From Amphibalanus amphitrite (Eukaryota > Arthropoda > Thecostraca > Balanomorpha > Balanidae), in the NCBI RefSeq assembly GCF_019059575.1, contig NW_024882308.1, positions 248,001-312,000 of the forward strand: 64,000 bases of DNA, given 5' to 3'. Shown here in pieces: positions 1 through 10,908 of this stretch. Numbering within the stretch: position 1 is the stretch's first letter; each line of letters begins with the position of its first letter. The notes beneath the pieces were generated by a model. It ran no database searches. It was not told the origin of the DNA and saw only the letters and a list, made by a program, of their open reading frames with translations. Both the position numbers and the translations under genes were made by a program.

Positions 1-1
1 C

Positions 2-508
2 TACTACAAAAACTACATGAGCTCACAATACAAAACCGACGAACAAATATTAAAGAGCATTGTGAAGAAAAACACTGCATGCAACAGAGATGACGAACAG
101 CTACAAATCAACATTTACTACCAGAGCAGAAAGACACGTCAGCTTGTCATGCAGAACAGCCCCGCCACACCCAAGGAGTCGAATCGCACAAACGTAGTTT
201 ACAAATACACTTGCCCCCACGAGGATTGTAGGCCTCGTGATAACAACTACGTAGGTGCGACCACGACGACCCTGAGTAGGCGACTCACGATGCACATCCA
301 AGAAGACACCGGCCCAGTAGAACACTGGCTTGAACAACACAAACACAAACCCACTCACAAACACCTGAAGGAGAACACTGAGATCATCGCCACTGTCAGC
401 GACCACCATCGACTGTTCATACACGAGGCGATATACATCACCAGACACAAACCACCACTCAACATACAAAAGTACACAAACATCTCTCTGGCACTCTGGG
501 GAGTGTAG
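2..508 (+). CDS. C-terminal part of a Penelope-like retroelement protein (GIY-YIG endonuclease), partial
   Basis: The reading frame is open from the left edge to a stop at 506-508, so the N-terminal part, presumably the reverse transcriptase, lies outside the window. The visible portion carries the GIY-YIG nuclease signature: NVVYKYTC, a Cys/His-rich insert (CPHEDC), NNYVGATTTTLSRRL, and a later acidic residue in FIHEAIYI. In Penelope-like elements this domain follows the reverse transcriptase and nicks target DNA. The end KPPLNIQ resembles the usual end of such domains. I infer a 5'-truncated element copy rather than a host gene. Two other GIY-YIG copies from different lineages occur in this window, at 18082-18462 and 44701-46958. 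Confidence 0.75.
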   Translation, partial: YYKNYMSSQYKTDEQILKSIVKKNTACNRDDEQLQINIYYQSRKTRQLVMQNSPATPKESNRTNVVYKYTCPHEDCRPRDNNYVGATTTTLSRRLTMHIQEDTGPVEHWLEQHKHKPTHKHLKENTEIIATVSDHHRLFIHEAIYITRHKPPLNIQKYTNISLALWGV

Positions 509-934
509 AGATGATATGTGTCACGCCTGAATGGTATGTAGGAAACTGTGTGGAATGTCATGTAGATGGAAAGTGTAGTATGTGTGTACGATCATCGATC
601 AATGTAAATAGTTGACTGTCGTATTTGCGCCAGCTTAGTGAAAGTGTTATGATTATGCCGTCACATGTTTTTGTTGCATAGCTATTTTCCTAAACGACGA
701 ATGAGAAGTAGCATATCCCGACGGACCCTGTTGATTTTGTACTCTGTCTTGAAAATGATTGTTTGATAATACAATCGAAACGCGTCGACAAAATGAAAAA
801 CTTTAATGAATATAACTGAAACATTAAACTCGCTACCTGAAACAATCAAGAAAACATTCAACCAAGCCCAAAAACTCAACAAAAAACTATCAAAAGCGAA
901 AGCTGCCTTGCTGTTTAATGACATCTGCCTCAAA

Positions 935-936
<2 letters not shown>

Positions 937-972
<36 letters not shown>
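937..972. repeat. (AT)n microsatellite
   Basis: This is an uninterrupted AT dinucleotide run of about 18 units. The ORFs that cross it on both strands, with YIYIYI stretches, are artefacts of the repeat. I see no gene between 509 and the microsatellite. Confidence 0.95.
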
Positions 973-974
<2 letters not shown>

Positions 975-975
975 C

Positions 976-1281
976 GATGCGGATTGACGAAAGGATCACG
1001 ATGGTGCCCTTAGTTTATTCCGAGCTTGACCAATTCGAGAGAAAAACTGTCTCCATATCTAGCGCCGCCATTTTGACTTTTTTGACCCCTGTGACGTCAT
1101 CTTTGACCTGACCTGAAAATGACCTGTGTAAAAATTGTAGACCTTGTTCGTGCGTACCCCATGCCGTTTACCGCTTGTCGCTACCTTGCTTCGTTCTCGA
1201 GATCTCAGGGGGGGGGGGGGTGCGGTCATCCGCCCCTCTCCGTCGGTTCTAAGTTGGCGCAGACCCCCGTCGGTGCGCGGG
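976..1281. mobile_element. Right-end fragment of a TTAA-flanked element (terminus CCCGCGCACCGACGG)
   Basis: The fragment ends in CCGTCGGTGCGCGGG followed by TTAA at 1282-1285. This is the reverse complement of the left terminus of the fragment at 54209 (CCCGCGCACCGACGG after TTAA). Its interior matches 32360-32620, including the GATGCGGATTGACGA-like segment and the TTTGACCTGACCTGAAAATG segment. A G-run precedes the terminus. The left half is missing and no transposase is visible. Confidence 0.7.
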
Positions 1282-1285
1282 TTAA

Positions 1286-1712
1286 AGGCCGCCCCACACT
1301 GGTCCTCGCATGCGGGTTGCGAGTTTTTGGGTTTTCGGGTTTCTTCAAAATCAAATAATACAATCTAGGCCGAGTGACCCACACTACCATCTAACAAGCG
1401 AGTCTGCATGTTTTTAGCTCGCGAGCGACCTTGCATTGCATTCCAAAAGTTGATTTTGAGTCAACTTTCGATTTTCCTCGCTGCGAGGTCTGCGAGTTCT
1501 GCGAGGTTTGCGGGTTTTTCCTTGAAGCCGAATTTTGGTTCGTTGCGCTGGTATTGCGACTATATGTAAGTTTCTGAAGGTGTACCGGCTTCACTGCATT
1601 TATGAAGTTACCATAAGGAAACGGTCTAATCACTCTATGAATTAGTATTATGCCCGCAAACTCAAAACCCGCAAACCCGCAACCCGCATGCGAGTTCCAG
1701 TGTGGGGCGGCC
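1286..1712. mobile_element. TTAA-flanked MITE with AGGCCGCCCCACACTGG termini
   Basis: The element starts AGGCCGCCCCACACTGG and ends with the reverse complement, CCAGTGTGGGGCGGCCT. TTAA lies on both sides (1282-1285 and 1713-1716). The inverted repeats continue with few mismatches through CTCGCATGCGGGTTGCG. At 427 bp with no coding potential it is a non-autonomous DNA transposon. Purine-starting ends with a TTAA duplication fit Kolobok better than piggyBac. The left TTAA is also the right terminus of the neighbouring fragment, so one element probably landed in the other's target duplication. Confidence 0.85.
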
Positions 1713-1716
1713 TTAA

Positions 1717-2460
1717 AGATGGAGGGAAGCACACCTTTCCTCAGGCAGAGATTCACAAGATCAGTTGCCTCAGAAATAATCGAGGGAATCAGCAATTTCA
1801 ACTGCTTTGAGCTGATTCCGTCGGCCCCTGCACTTGTTTCCTTCAGGTCATTTACTTTTTTTTTTAACACAATGAGGTGTTACAGGCAAAAATATTGTTG
1901 TATCCAGTTGTGCATTTTCATCGAGATAACTGATCGGGTCAATACTAGAGGGACCAAGCGCGTCATCCAACTTTGGGCCAACCTGATTATAATAATTGTT
2001 GAATTCCTGTGCAATGAGATGCTGATCATCTGTGGGTGAGCCATGGACCTCGAATGGAAAAGGAAGTCTAGATATGTTCTTTTTTGTATGCGTAACCTTT
2101 TGTAAAGAACACCATAGACGTCTTGGGTTGTTTGCATGTTTTTTAATTGGCCTTCATAGCATAACTTTTTGTAAGAGCGGATGGTTAGCCGAAGCACGTT
2201 GCGATATTTTCTAATTTTTTTCTTTCATTTTCTGATGTTCGTTCTATCAGAAATTGTTTTAGCAGGAGGTTACGTTTAGCAATGCATCTACGAAGGGCTG
2301 CTGTTTTCCATGGTTGAACAGGTGTCCAACGTTCGGTGGTTTTATGAGCAGTAAGTTTGGTCATTTTACGCTGTATAGTTGATATGAAAAGGTCAGCCCC
2401 TGTCTCTGGATATTCCAGAGAAAAAGCACATTGCATAAATTGAAGTTTAAACATTTGTAC
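1717..2460 (-). pseudogene. Non-LTR retrotransposon (LINE) fragment, reverse-transcriptase N-terminal region
   Basis: On the - strand, frameshifted segments read as the linker and start of a Jockey/CR1-like reverse transcriptase. The first is PWKTAALRRCIAKRNLLLKQ followed by FLIERTSENERKKLENI. Next comes RLTIRSYKKLCYEGQLK. The last is SAGADGISSKQLKLLIPSII followed by a segment ending GVLPSIFK. The order along the - strand is that of the family, but frame changes and in-frame stops separate the blocks, so it is inactive. The TTAA MITE at 1286-1712 interrupts it at the 3' side of the reading direction. Confidence 0.7.
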
Positions 2461-2828
2461 ATAACAACAAGACTAAAACCAATCTCCGAATAAGTGTGAA
2501 AATGAATACACATGCATACACGACTGAACAGAAAAGGTCATCCTGGCAATGGCTGGTGCGAGTGTGTCAGTGTGTGTGTGTGTGGGAAGGGGGGGGGGGG
2601 GGTGTGCGTGTAGGGGGAGAGGTTATGTGTGAGAGTGTGTGCGCCTAGTGTAAGCTAGTGAGAATATGAGTCATGGCAAAACTGAATAAAAGAATCGTGG
2701 CATGAAATAATGAATGATCATCAATGAAAAATGATCAAATTAGTAATGAAAATGATCAATGAAAAATAATCAAATTGATCAAAAATCATGGCAGAAAACA
2801 CCATCCATTACATTAGTAGCATATTTTA
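2461..2828. other. Low-complexity non-coding stretch
   Basis: The stretch contains a TG-rich run near 2565-2582, a G-run near 2590-2602, and repeated AATGATCAATGAAAAATGATC-like phrases near 2700-2790. I see no coding signal. Confidence 0.6.
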
Positions 2829-3190
2829 CACTGAGAGCGCGACCCCTGGTAACCCCTTAGTGTCAGTTTTTACCAGGTGAGGATGGTCACTACCCTAGCA
2901 GAAACTAAACCTAAACCAGGGCCTTACCACGGGTGGGGTGGTTAAAGCAGCCATGGCGTAACTAGCCCCCTAGTCACTACTTTCACTGTCATACCAGGCC
3001 CCCCTAGTCACTGAACCACGGGCTTACCACCCCCTCATAGTCACTGCTACGAAGACATTGCCAACCCTCCGTCACTGCTACTAAGGGCCTACTAGCCCCT
3101 CCCAGCAAATGTTACTACGGGTCGGGTGTACTACCCAACCCCTTGTAATTGTAAAGCTACCGGGGGCTTGTCACCCACCCTTGTCATTCT
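2829..3190. repeat. Degenerate minisatellite-like repeat (CCCCTAGTCACTGCTAC-type units)
   Basis: Variants of TACCACCCCCTAGTCACTG and GACCCCTGGTAACCCCTTAG recur irregularly. Related sequence appears at 4851-4980 and 7278-7400, the two sides of the piggyBac-like insertion, so the repeat family was present before that insertion. Confidence 0.6.
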
Positions 3191-3206
3191 CACCGCAGGA
3201 TGCTAT

Positions 3207-3337
3207 CGCAAATGAATCTGACGAGACGTTTTGCAGGTCGCTGAACTCTTGGATAGGGATGGGGATAATGAACTCCATCCGCCTATAATCCAAGAGCTCA
3301 GCGACCTGCAAAGCGTCTCGCCAGTTTCATTTGCGGT
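3207..3337. repeat. Long imperfect inverted repeat (fold-back)
   Basis: Arms of about 49 nt face each other. The left arm, from 3207, includes GAGACGTTTTGCAGGTCGCT and continues through GAACTCTTGGAT. The right arm includes ATCCAAGAGCTCAGCGACC and CTGCAAAGCGTCTCGCC. The loop of about 30 nt is itself partly symmetric. It could form a long hairpin or be a fold-back element. No coding signal is seen. Confidence 0.7.
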
Positions 3338-3474
3338 TTTATCCAACCGCCTCGTCACGTTACCGCCCCCCCCCCCCCCCCCCAATCGGCAAATACACGA
3401 TCAGACACTGACAAAACGTATATTGAGAAACGTCTAGACACATGACACCGGGAGGCAGCCACACAATTTTGGCA

Positions 3475-3513
3475 AAATTTAACACAAGCCTATCAAGGGC
3501 TTGTGTTAAATTT
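3475..3513. repeat. Short near-perfect palindrome
   Basis: AAATTTAACACAAGCC and GGCTTGTGTTAAATTT are reverse complements separated by about 7 nt. It has an AT-rich outer stem and a GC-rich centre, and no T-tract or gene is nearby. Confidence 0.7.
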
Positions 3514-3519
3514 CGTCGT

Positions 3520-4409
3520 CGAAATCAGCCTCAAAAACAGTCAAATTCTTCATGATCGTTGATATACCATAAATGGACCAATGTAGCACAAAGTTCACCG
3601 GCCAAGCCCCTCAAACTCAGCAGGTCACTGCACAGGCCCTGCAAAAAAAAAAACAGCACACAGCCGCAGCGCACACTGCCACAACGACGCACAAACTCGA
3701 TTCCCCAACCATCTCCGGCAGCCGAGTGCCGATCAGCTGACGGACTTTACCAAACAGTCAGCGCCGATCGTGGCGACCTTGTTCTATCGATTGCCGAGAA
3801 AGCCCCAAAGGGGCGCTAATAATCGGTAACAAGGCCTGTTGCATTGCTTGGAAGCAATTAATTCGAAATCGCTCTTGCCCTCCCCCTTCACAGCTTCGCA
3901 AACGTCTCGGCACGATTTGGAGTTGAGAATAATGTCAATTTATAGAGTCAGAACGTCGGTCATTACAGATCATACATCGATAAACAATTTTTCATAACTA
4001 CCTAGTTGTAGTGACATAGCGCTTGCGAATTTGCCAGCTCTGCGCGCTTGAGTTGAGAATAATGGCTATTGGCTTATGGCAAGTTCTTGAATCAGAACGT
4101 CGATCACTGCAGATCATATATCGGCAAGCAATTCTTCGCACAAATGAAAACGAATAACGATACAGACTTGCCCAATGATCAACAACGCACTCGCCCCCGA
4201 CCGCACGCGGCACGGCACATGGCGCAAATGGCGACGGAAAAACGCAAGCCGGGAACGCGTTTACGTGAAGGCTTCACAGGTGCGAGCAACTTTGTTGCCA
4301 GGAATGAAAACTTACCACAAACGATTAAAAAAAGTATTAGGGCAACCGGAAATATAGCTGTATTGACTTATAAAAATATAAATGTCATTCATCTTCCAAA
4401 TGAATGACA
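3520..4409. other. Non-coding interval without recognised gene
   Basis: I find no convincing exon. A duplicated phrase occurs at about 3921-3990 and 4051-4120 (TTGAGAATAATG, then TCAGAACGTCG and GATCATA..ATCG), a diverged local duplication. Confidence 0.5.
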
Positions 4410-4765
4410 GCCCCGTAGCTCAGCTGCTAGAGCGTTGGACTCCGCGTGGTGAGAGCACGCGTTCCCGGTTATAACAGCCCGGGTTCGAAGCGCGACGGGC
4501 GCTTGACATTTATGGGCCTCCTGACAGGTATGGTTGCGGTTGGTGGCAGGCCGTAGCCAGGCAAAATCAGTGAGGGGACCGGCCGTGCGCGGCTAATGTG
4601 CGCACGTTAAACTTTGTACTCTAAATTCTGCCATAGAACTGGAATTGCGCGATCGGAGGGTAGAGGGCAGGGTCACCGTAACAAGCTTCGCTTAGCGGTG
4701 GCTCTGTCCTTGTGAATCCCTCCTATCAAAAGGTTCGGACTAAATTTATAAAAAAAAATAGGCTC
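4410..4765 (+). mobile_element. tRNA-derived SINE-like element
   Basis: The 5' end resembles a tRNA: GCCCCGTAGCTCAG, an A-box-like TAGCTCAGCTGC at 4416-4427, and a B-box-like GGTTCGAAGC at 4482-4491. CCCGT and ACGGG could pair as part of an acceptor stem. The A-B spacing is long, the anticodon arm is not clean and the B box deviates, so a working tRNA gene is unlikely. An unrelated body of about 240 nt follows and ends in an A-rich tail near 4755, the layout of a SINE. Confidence 0.6.
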
Positions 4766-4984
4766 AACAATTTATTTGAAGCACATAGTCTACGGGGCAA
4801 TGGAAAGTTGCTAACATGATTCAGCAATCTGGTAACCGTGACTAAAGCATTACCAGGGCCACTGAAAGCGTGACCCCTAGTAACCCCTTAGTTTCAGTTA
4901 TGACCGTGGGCATGGGTGGTAGCTTTTGCTGGCAGAAACTAAAGTGACACTTGGGGTGCATGGTCGCATGTGAACGGACATTAA

Positions 4985-7273
4985 CCCTCTAATGCCCACA
5001 CATAGTTCCACGGTTCCTAAAATTAGCACCTTGTGACCTATGATTCATTTTGGGTCCCTTGTTCGAAATCTGAAGTCAAAAATTTTTTCGCAGTTCAAAT
5101 TTCGGAAATAATTTGTGTATCAAATATGATACATTGGGCATTCCACTTGGTTATTTTTAGTGGTATCAGACCACACAGAAGGAAGTGAAGACATAGATGA
5201 GGAGATATATGTTTTGAAAAAATTTCAGAGATAAAAGCGGCAGTTAAAATGTGTAAAATGCAAACAAGAAATCCTTAACTGTGCGCCACTTATCAGAACA
5301 TTTTCTTAATATTTCATTGGCATCTTCTTGTATCAAAATGCCCTTTCAGTCGGTACTAAGGGAACAACGCTAATCATAGGCATCTTTTTACGAGTGCCTT
5401 CTATTCCTTTAATTTCCACGATACAGCGCGTTGCACTTGTGCATTTTTTTCATAATTCAGACATGTGGGCCATGCTTCTCAAACGTGCATTATACATACT
5501 TGATACAAAAATGAAGACATTACGGTTGGTCGGTAAGTGGTCGAAGTGAAGCAGTTCTGATGCAAAATGCTGGACAGCCTGCCGACGGACCGGAATCAAT
5601 GCCAAAGACGATGTTGGTTTATCTTCACGATAGCCGGACAATCCCTGGTGACTGAAACTCTCAGCCTGTGAATCGTCAGTTAGCACTTTGACTGGTCGTG
5701 CGGTCCTCATGTCATCGGCGTCAGTACAACAGCCGCGCACTGACCAGTGACCAGTGCAGTAACCGTTGTACGTGTCAGACAACAAAGGTACAGGTAACTG
5801 TGTACCGATCGGCAGGAACTTGCACAATGTTCATTGACCTCATATGGAGGTGAGCGTACGCAATGCCGCACTTTAACTTGTATTCTTATGGTCAGTGTCC
5901 ATGTTTTAGTATAAATCCTATTTGTTCAGTGGCAATCAGCTACCATACTTGGCGGCATATGTCAATATATGACAACAAATGACATACCTGGCAGTAAAAA
6001 TGTTTGCCAGGTGTCAGGCACCTGCTGGATCCTGGCAGCAGTGCATGGTTGCCTACTTCTTGGATACGTAAATCAAAGGAACCACGTCCTTCGGTCTTGA
6101 CGTCTGTCTTCATGGCGAGTCCGTTTAGCTAGCTTCCTCTGACGATAACGGTGAAGTTTTCCACTCCACATTCAATCTCTTACTACTGGGATGAACGGAG
6201 GGGATTTGAATCGCAAACAAATTGTGAGTCGTTCTCCAATATGAATGAAAAATGCTGGCTGGCTGCTAATGCAAGTCTTCGGCCATGCCCAGCTAAGACA
6301 TAGACCCACAAGACATAAGCCCGTCCACAAACCCTGTTGGAATATCGAAATTGTGCAAGAGACCGCTGAATCCTCCTTTCCCAAACATAGTCAAGTCTCA
6401 ATTTTTGGTTTCACGAGTATAAATGCTTGCACGGATGATCGTCCCTTGAAATCAACAAGCTTGTCATCGATGGCATGTCATTCCTAACGTGGTTTTAGAA
6501 GATATGGTCTGCTAGTGTCCTGCAGATCAAAAAGTTCACTGTTATCATCGTCAAACAGTTGGAAAACCAGATTCCTATGAGCGTTAGAAAAGTCGAGATG
6601 TATGAGGCACGTAAGGCCACTCATGGACAGCTAGATGTTAGGTGGTTGACAAGGATGAGAGGCGGCATAAGCGTAGGAATATCGTTATGAAATATCGAGT
6701 CTGGAGCGAAATAGAGTTATCTGACGCCAGAGGTGCGAACTTCACAAATTTATGCATCTTGTACCATCGTCATTTTCAATGACTCACAGGCCATTGCAAT
6801 GCTTATCACCTGAGAAAACTATGGTATTGGCACACCGTATGTTGCAGCGGCGAAAATTTCATAGAAAATATTGGAGTGCTATGCCCACTGTATCATATCT
6901 AGTATCCCCCAAATTAGGGGTCCATATCTTTGACCCTGAAATAGCTGCGATGTTTTGCAACGTACTGTGATAAATGCTGGACATTTGTCTCACAGTATAC
7001 CAAGTTTCTTTCCAAATAACTATTTTTTGTTTTTTAAATGCTAAAATTTACACTTGCATCTCAAATTGCTTTTCAGCAAAGGACAAACTGACCCTCTTCA
7101 AAATCACCTGGTGGGAAACTGAGAAATCATTACTTAAAAATTTTGCCACCAGGTGGTTGCCAAGACGTACCACTTCTGATACAGCAGGGTTTTCAACAAT
7201 TTTCGCCTTCAGGATTAGCACGCGAATTTTCTGCAAATTGACTTACAGATATGATACCGGGGGCACTAGAGGG
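4985..7273. mobile_element. Decayed piggyBac-like transposon, full length by termini
   Basis: TTAA at 4981-4984 and 7274-7277 flanks a 2289-bp element. Its ends are CCCTCTAATGCCC and the inverted partner GGGCACTAGAGGG, 12 of 13 positions matching. A TTAA duplication plus CCC termini is the piggyBac hallmark, and the length suits an autonomous ancestor. Reading frames inside, such as - strand 5827-5450, are short and broken. I could not confidently align any to the piggyBac catalytic core, so the class assignment rests on termini. The same minisatellite family flanks both sides. Confidence 0.7.
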
Positions 7274-7277
7274 TTAA

Positions 7278-7910
7278 CGCCTTACCAGGGGGCTGGTAGG
7301 TGGAATTAGAGTGTTACCAGAAGGTCACATAGTCTGACCCCTGGTATCGACCTGGTCAAACCCTGGTCAGTGTGTCGAGGGCTGGTATACCCCTGATAAT
7401 TTTCTCTCTCAGTGTAGCTCGTCTCAGCACGTAAAAGCGCATGTCCTGGAAAGGACTGGTGCAGAATGATGCTCGAAAAAGAATAGCTCCTCTCAGCGCG
7501 AGGCGCGCTCAACGAGCCTGATCTCTTTCAGGAATGACGGCAGCCTGCATCAGCTGGTTGTTTGGGGAGCGCCACTTCTATAACAAGTGTGACACAAAAC
7601 GCTCTGATAAAACTTGTCCCTGTCGCCTACAATTCACCCACGCTTCCCTTTTGCTAGAATGTTAGTCGGCCGTCACTTATGAAAAAAGTCATACTTGAAA
7701 ATAGAAACGGGTCCTCGCTTGTCCTGTTAGCAGTTACCTACCTTCTGTGCCTAAGGCGCTAGAACAAACATACGCGTGCAGAGTACATACATCTTTCGAA
7801 GCCAGGCTGTAGCGGAGAGGTTTGTGGCAACCATATGGGTCATGCATTATGCATGATGCATACTCAATTCATTATTGCCAGTCGACTGTGAAGAAATTGT
7901 CATTCATACG
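7278..7910. other. Non-coding interval next to the piggyBac-like element
   Basis: The left part (7278-7400) carries the ACCCCTGGTA-type minisatellite seen at 2829-3190 and 4851-4980. The remainder shows no exon or repeat that I recognise. Confidence 0.5.
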
Positions 7911-8310
7911 TCATGGCCTACCTGCCGCTGGCCTGGCGTCACCTGGTGGCGGGCTCATATGACACGGAATGAGGTCGAGCGCGTCCTCAGTGTCGAGCAG
8001 AGGAAACGGCACGGTCACAGTGACGCCGGAGAGAACTAGACAAACAGTTGCACCGCTAATAGTCGGCATACGGAATACAGATGCACTGCAGTGCGCTGGC
8101 CGAGCTGACCAGCGCGGCCTGCGCCGCGGACCGCAGGTCATTGACCTGAACCTCCCCGGCCGACGTGTCTGGCACTTTCTGTTTGAGCAGCGCGGCTCTC
8201 AGGTCATGCATTATGTAGTTATTGTAGATTGAGCTGCCGTGAAACTGAATGGCAAACTCATGACTCATGTGGACATCTAAGTCTGACCACGAGACAAGGT
8301 GGTCAGACAC
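7911..8310 (-). other. GC-rich segment with overlapping open frames, possible unrecognised exon
   Basis: Two overlapping - strand frames are open. One reads VSWSDLDVHMSHEFAIQF then HDLRAALLKQKVPDTSAGE and ends in ALQCICIPYADY. The other contains TVCLVLSGVTVTVPFPLLD and ends by a GCAG/GTAGG-like donor near 7918. A + strand frame (7969-8232) is also open. Composition is higher in GC than the surroundings. I recognise no family, and could not choose a strand on codon grounds. It lies just upstream of the galactosyltransferase anchor exon, so it may be a separate exon or GC-rich non-coding DNA. Confidence 0.2.
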
Positions 8311-8522
8311 AATATATCATCGCATTACACACAACAGCATGGGCATTGTGTGCCATGCGTGGATCAGAGCGAAGGATCTGCGATCTCGATGCATCTCAAG
8401 GAACGCTGGGGCCTGTACTCCCATTAAATTCCGCTCTGAAAGCTCGGAAAATCACGATGATATTTGTTTCTGAGGAGGAAGGTAGCTAGTTACTCTCAGT
8501 CTCTTGTCTTTCGGTGTGTGCT

Positions 8523-8778
8523 ATGGCAGTGGCGCTTGTGTGATTTGGCTGCGGTGTCGGGATCGTCCTGCTGGTCTGTGTGCTCGTCGGAGGTGTGGTG
8601 ACGCCCCCGTCCGCTGGCAGTGCCGCTGTTCGACTGGGGCCCGACGGTCGACAGGAACGTCAGCCACTACGTGCGGCCGGGCCGCAACACCACGCTGCTG
8701 GCGCCGCGCCGGCACGCTGTCGACTCGTGCCGACCGCTGCTGCTCATCGTCGTCATGTCGGCCATCAGGAGTTTCCAG
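8523..8778 (+). CDS. Beta-1,3-galactosyltransferase-like gene, anchor/stem exon (disrupted reading frame)
   Basis: The 3' part reads VPLFDWGPTVDRNVSHYV, then RPGRNTTLL, and ends CRPLLLIVVMSAIRSFQ. The last block is the conserved strand at the start of GT31 domains. A CAG/GTCGGT donor follows codon CAG at 8776-8778 in phase 0, matching the acceptor before 13421. From ATG at 8523 another frame reads MAVALV, a TGA at 8541-8543, then a hydrophobic run GCGVGIVLLVCVLVGGVV that looks like a type II Golgi anchor. The switch to the catalytic frame falls near 8604-8620, at a run of five C. One C fewer would bring the two frames into register. With the second exon the product would be about 335 residues, typical for the family. 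Either the allele is damaged or there are base errors; an exon start at 8621 after CTGGCAG is the alternative. B3GALT subtype is not assignable. Confidence 0.6.
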
Positions 8779-9242
8779 GTCGGTCCACGGCGGGATCCGC
8801 TGCAGACGGAGCGCGGCAGTGGCTAATGCCGACGCCGTGTCAGAGGAAAAATGTTTTACCCTGTCCTGCACCACCGAGGGCACGGAAAACTCGTGGTGCT
8901 GTAATTCGGTCTCAGAACTGTGCAGATGCATACATCCCAATGGTAAGCCATGGTAGGCCCGCGCCCGCTGGGATTGCACTTTGCAGCTTAAAAAACTGGT
9001 CCTTGGTCCTAACGGTCCTAATTGACTATCATTATAATCAGCTGAGAATGCCCTGGGACGGCACATAAGTACGACAGTTTACAAAGGCTCTGGCCAAAGT
9101 GGACCCCATAAAACGCATGTCATAGGGCTTATTTATGCCTTCATATTTTGGTGGCCTTTTGTGATCTAGTGTATCCTCAGCCACACCAAGTACTGGTTTG
9201 GCTCCCGCAGGATATCTTAACCCTCGTCACCGTTCCGTGCTT

Positions 9243-9470
9243 CTATCCTCAGGATACTGAAATTCTCCTCCACGCTGCAACCCCCCCCCCCTCCGGGCTG
9301 AACAGGCAACTTTATCTCATGCGGGCTGCTCCCCTGGAGCGGCACCGCTGCTCCCGAGGGAGCGCACCCCGTAGCCGGGTGCAGTGAGTACCTTGGGGCT
9401 GGGTGGCCTGTCCTCTGGACGGGCTCAGCCCCGGTGACTCACTAGGGTGCCTGCCCAGACCAATGTCTCC
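9243..9470 (+). repeat. Dispersed GC-rich repeat, copy 1
   Basis: It matches 19562-19777 in opposite orientation. Shared blocks include TATCCTCAGGA, CTCCTCCACGC, AACTTTATC, GTAGCCGGGTGC, GTGAGT..TTGGGGCT and CTCAGCCCCGG. It lacks clear terminal inverted repeats, so a SINE or other short retroelement is plausible. It abuts the Tc1/mariner element at 9476. Confidence 0.65.
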
Positions 9471-9475
9471 CCCTA

Positions 9476-10833
9476 CAGGGTGGAAAGTAATTACGCGAAC
9501 ATGTATTTTCTTACAATTTCGCCCGTCAGTGGAGATTTTGTATGAGCGCGGGCTGTTATGGAACATGACTGGTCGTGTTTGTTGTCGCCTCATCTAACAA
9601 AAGTGACCTTACTTTGAAAAATGACTTGGAAGGTCTACAACACCTCTCGGCTTCGAGTGGTGCTGACGCCATACGCTGCTCAAGACCAAAATGGGCAAAG
9701 AGCTCAATTTGAAGTTGCCAGGGAAAGCGTTTGTGATTATTTTGGCTGGATTGGTGCGGAAGGGACTCGGAACGGTCTCGGCACCAGCATTACTCAATTA
9801 CACGTTTGGTTGAAGCATAAGAAAACTTAAGAGGACTTAAAAAGCAAAGCCGTTGGCGGCAGTAAAACCTCGGCGAATTCAGGCGCCGAATGGGTGGTCA
9901 CCATTTCCGCGACCAAACGACAACAGTCGACCCGAAAACAGGCGAAATGGTTTACTTTGGCCGGGTACCCGATCTAAGATATCACGATTCATGCATAAAT
10001 CCGTGAAAATTCGAAAATCAAGCCGTACAAACAATCGAGATGGCTAAAATTCATGAATTAACAGCAGGATTGTCAATTTAAGTTTTCTAAAGACCGCCAA
10101 ACCTGAACAGAGGAGGACAGGCAGCTGGCTTTGTGGTTGGGTGAGACATCTTCGAAGCTATTTCATCCGTCAAACCTGCAGAACAACGCGTTGGGGGCTG
10201 CTGATGCGTCCGACGTCCCGCCCGTCCCAACCTTCAAACATCCGGCAAAGGAACACACATCAGCGTGTTATGAGCGCCCGGATGGTGTCAGAATTGCATG
10301 TAGTGACCAACAAGGCCACCAAAAATAAAGTATACAACTAGTGGAACATCCTTCCAGACGAGTCTCTTTATCTAATCCATCAATGCACCAAAAGGGGCAA
10401 AATGATTGAGCGCACTTTTGTGCCCGACGCAAAGAAACTCTTCTTCATGATTGATAAAGTCCTTCCTCTCACGGCCAAAAAGACGCAAGACTGGTGCTTT
10501 GAGAACCCGTTCTTCTTCTGGGCATATAATGGTCAATCTGGGAATAGCCCAGACCTCAATTTGATCAAAAATATCCAGGCGACTCTTCAGGAGAGCGTCT
10601 AAGAGCTGCTAGTAGCCACCAACATCGATTGCCTCACCAGACAGCTCCAGGAGGCGTGGACTAAGCTTTGGCCAACAGTGCTTGACATGCTCATGTCAAT
10701 TATGCCTGAACGCCTTTGTCAGTGTATCGCACATAAATAGGAATATATGAAAAGATGAAATTTTCATGTTACCGCCGCTTTTTCCATTGTTATAAGACGA
10801 AAAAGTATGTTCGCGTAATTACTTTCCACCCTG
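9476..10833 (+). mobile_element. Tc1/mariner-type transposon with broken transposase
   Basis: TA at 9474-9475 and 10834-10835 flanks a 1358-bp element. Its ends, CAGGGTGGAAAGTAATTACG and the inverted partner CGTAATTACTTTCCACCCTG, match over at least 20 bp and continue through CGAACAT. The + strand interior retains transposase remnants. The clearest, near 10520-10600, reads GQSGNSPDLNLIKNIQATLQ, like the Tc1 NSPDLNPIENLW block. Stops and frameshifts break the frame, so it is non-autonomous now. It sits in the galactosyltransferase intron. Confidence 0.88.
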
Positions 10834-10908
10834 TATATCCTATCATCCTCCCGGCTCTGAAATGGTCCCATTGGACCGAAAGGGCCTAACCCAACAGAAA
10901 AAAATTAA

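Noticed and set aside
682..1111. ORFs with YIYIYI stretches
   Set aside because: They cross the (AT)n microsatellite, and both strands are open for the same trivial reason.
4410..4500. Functional tRNA gene
   Set aside because: The anticodon arm does not fold cleanly, the B box deviates and the unit continues into a SINE-like body with an A-rich tail.
5450..5827. 125-residue - strand ORF as the piggyBac transposase core
   Set aside because: It lies inside the TTAA-bounded element, but I could not match its residues to the catalytic aspartates or the Cys-rich C-terminus, so only the termini are used for classification.
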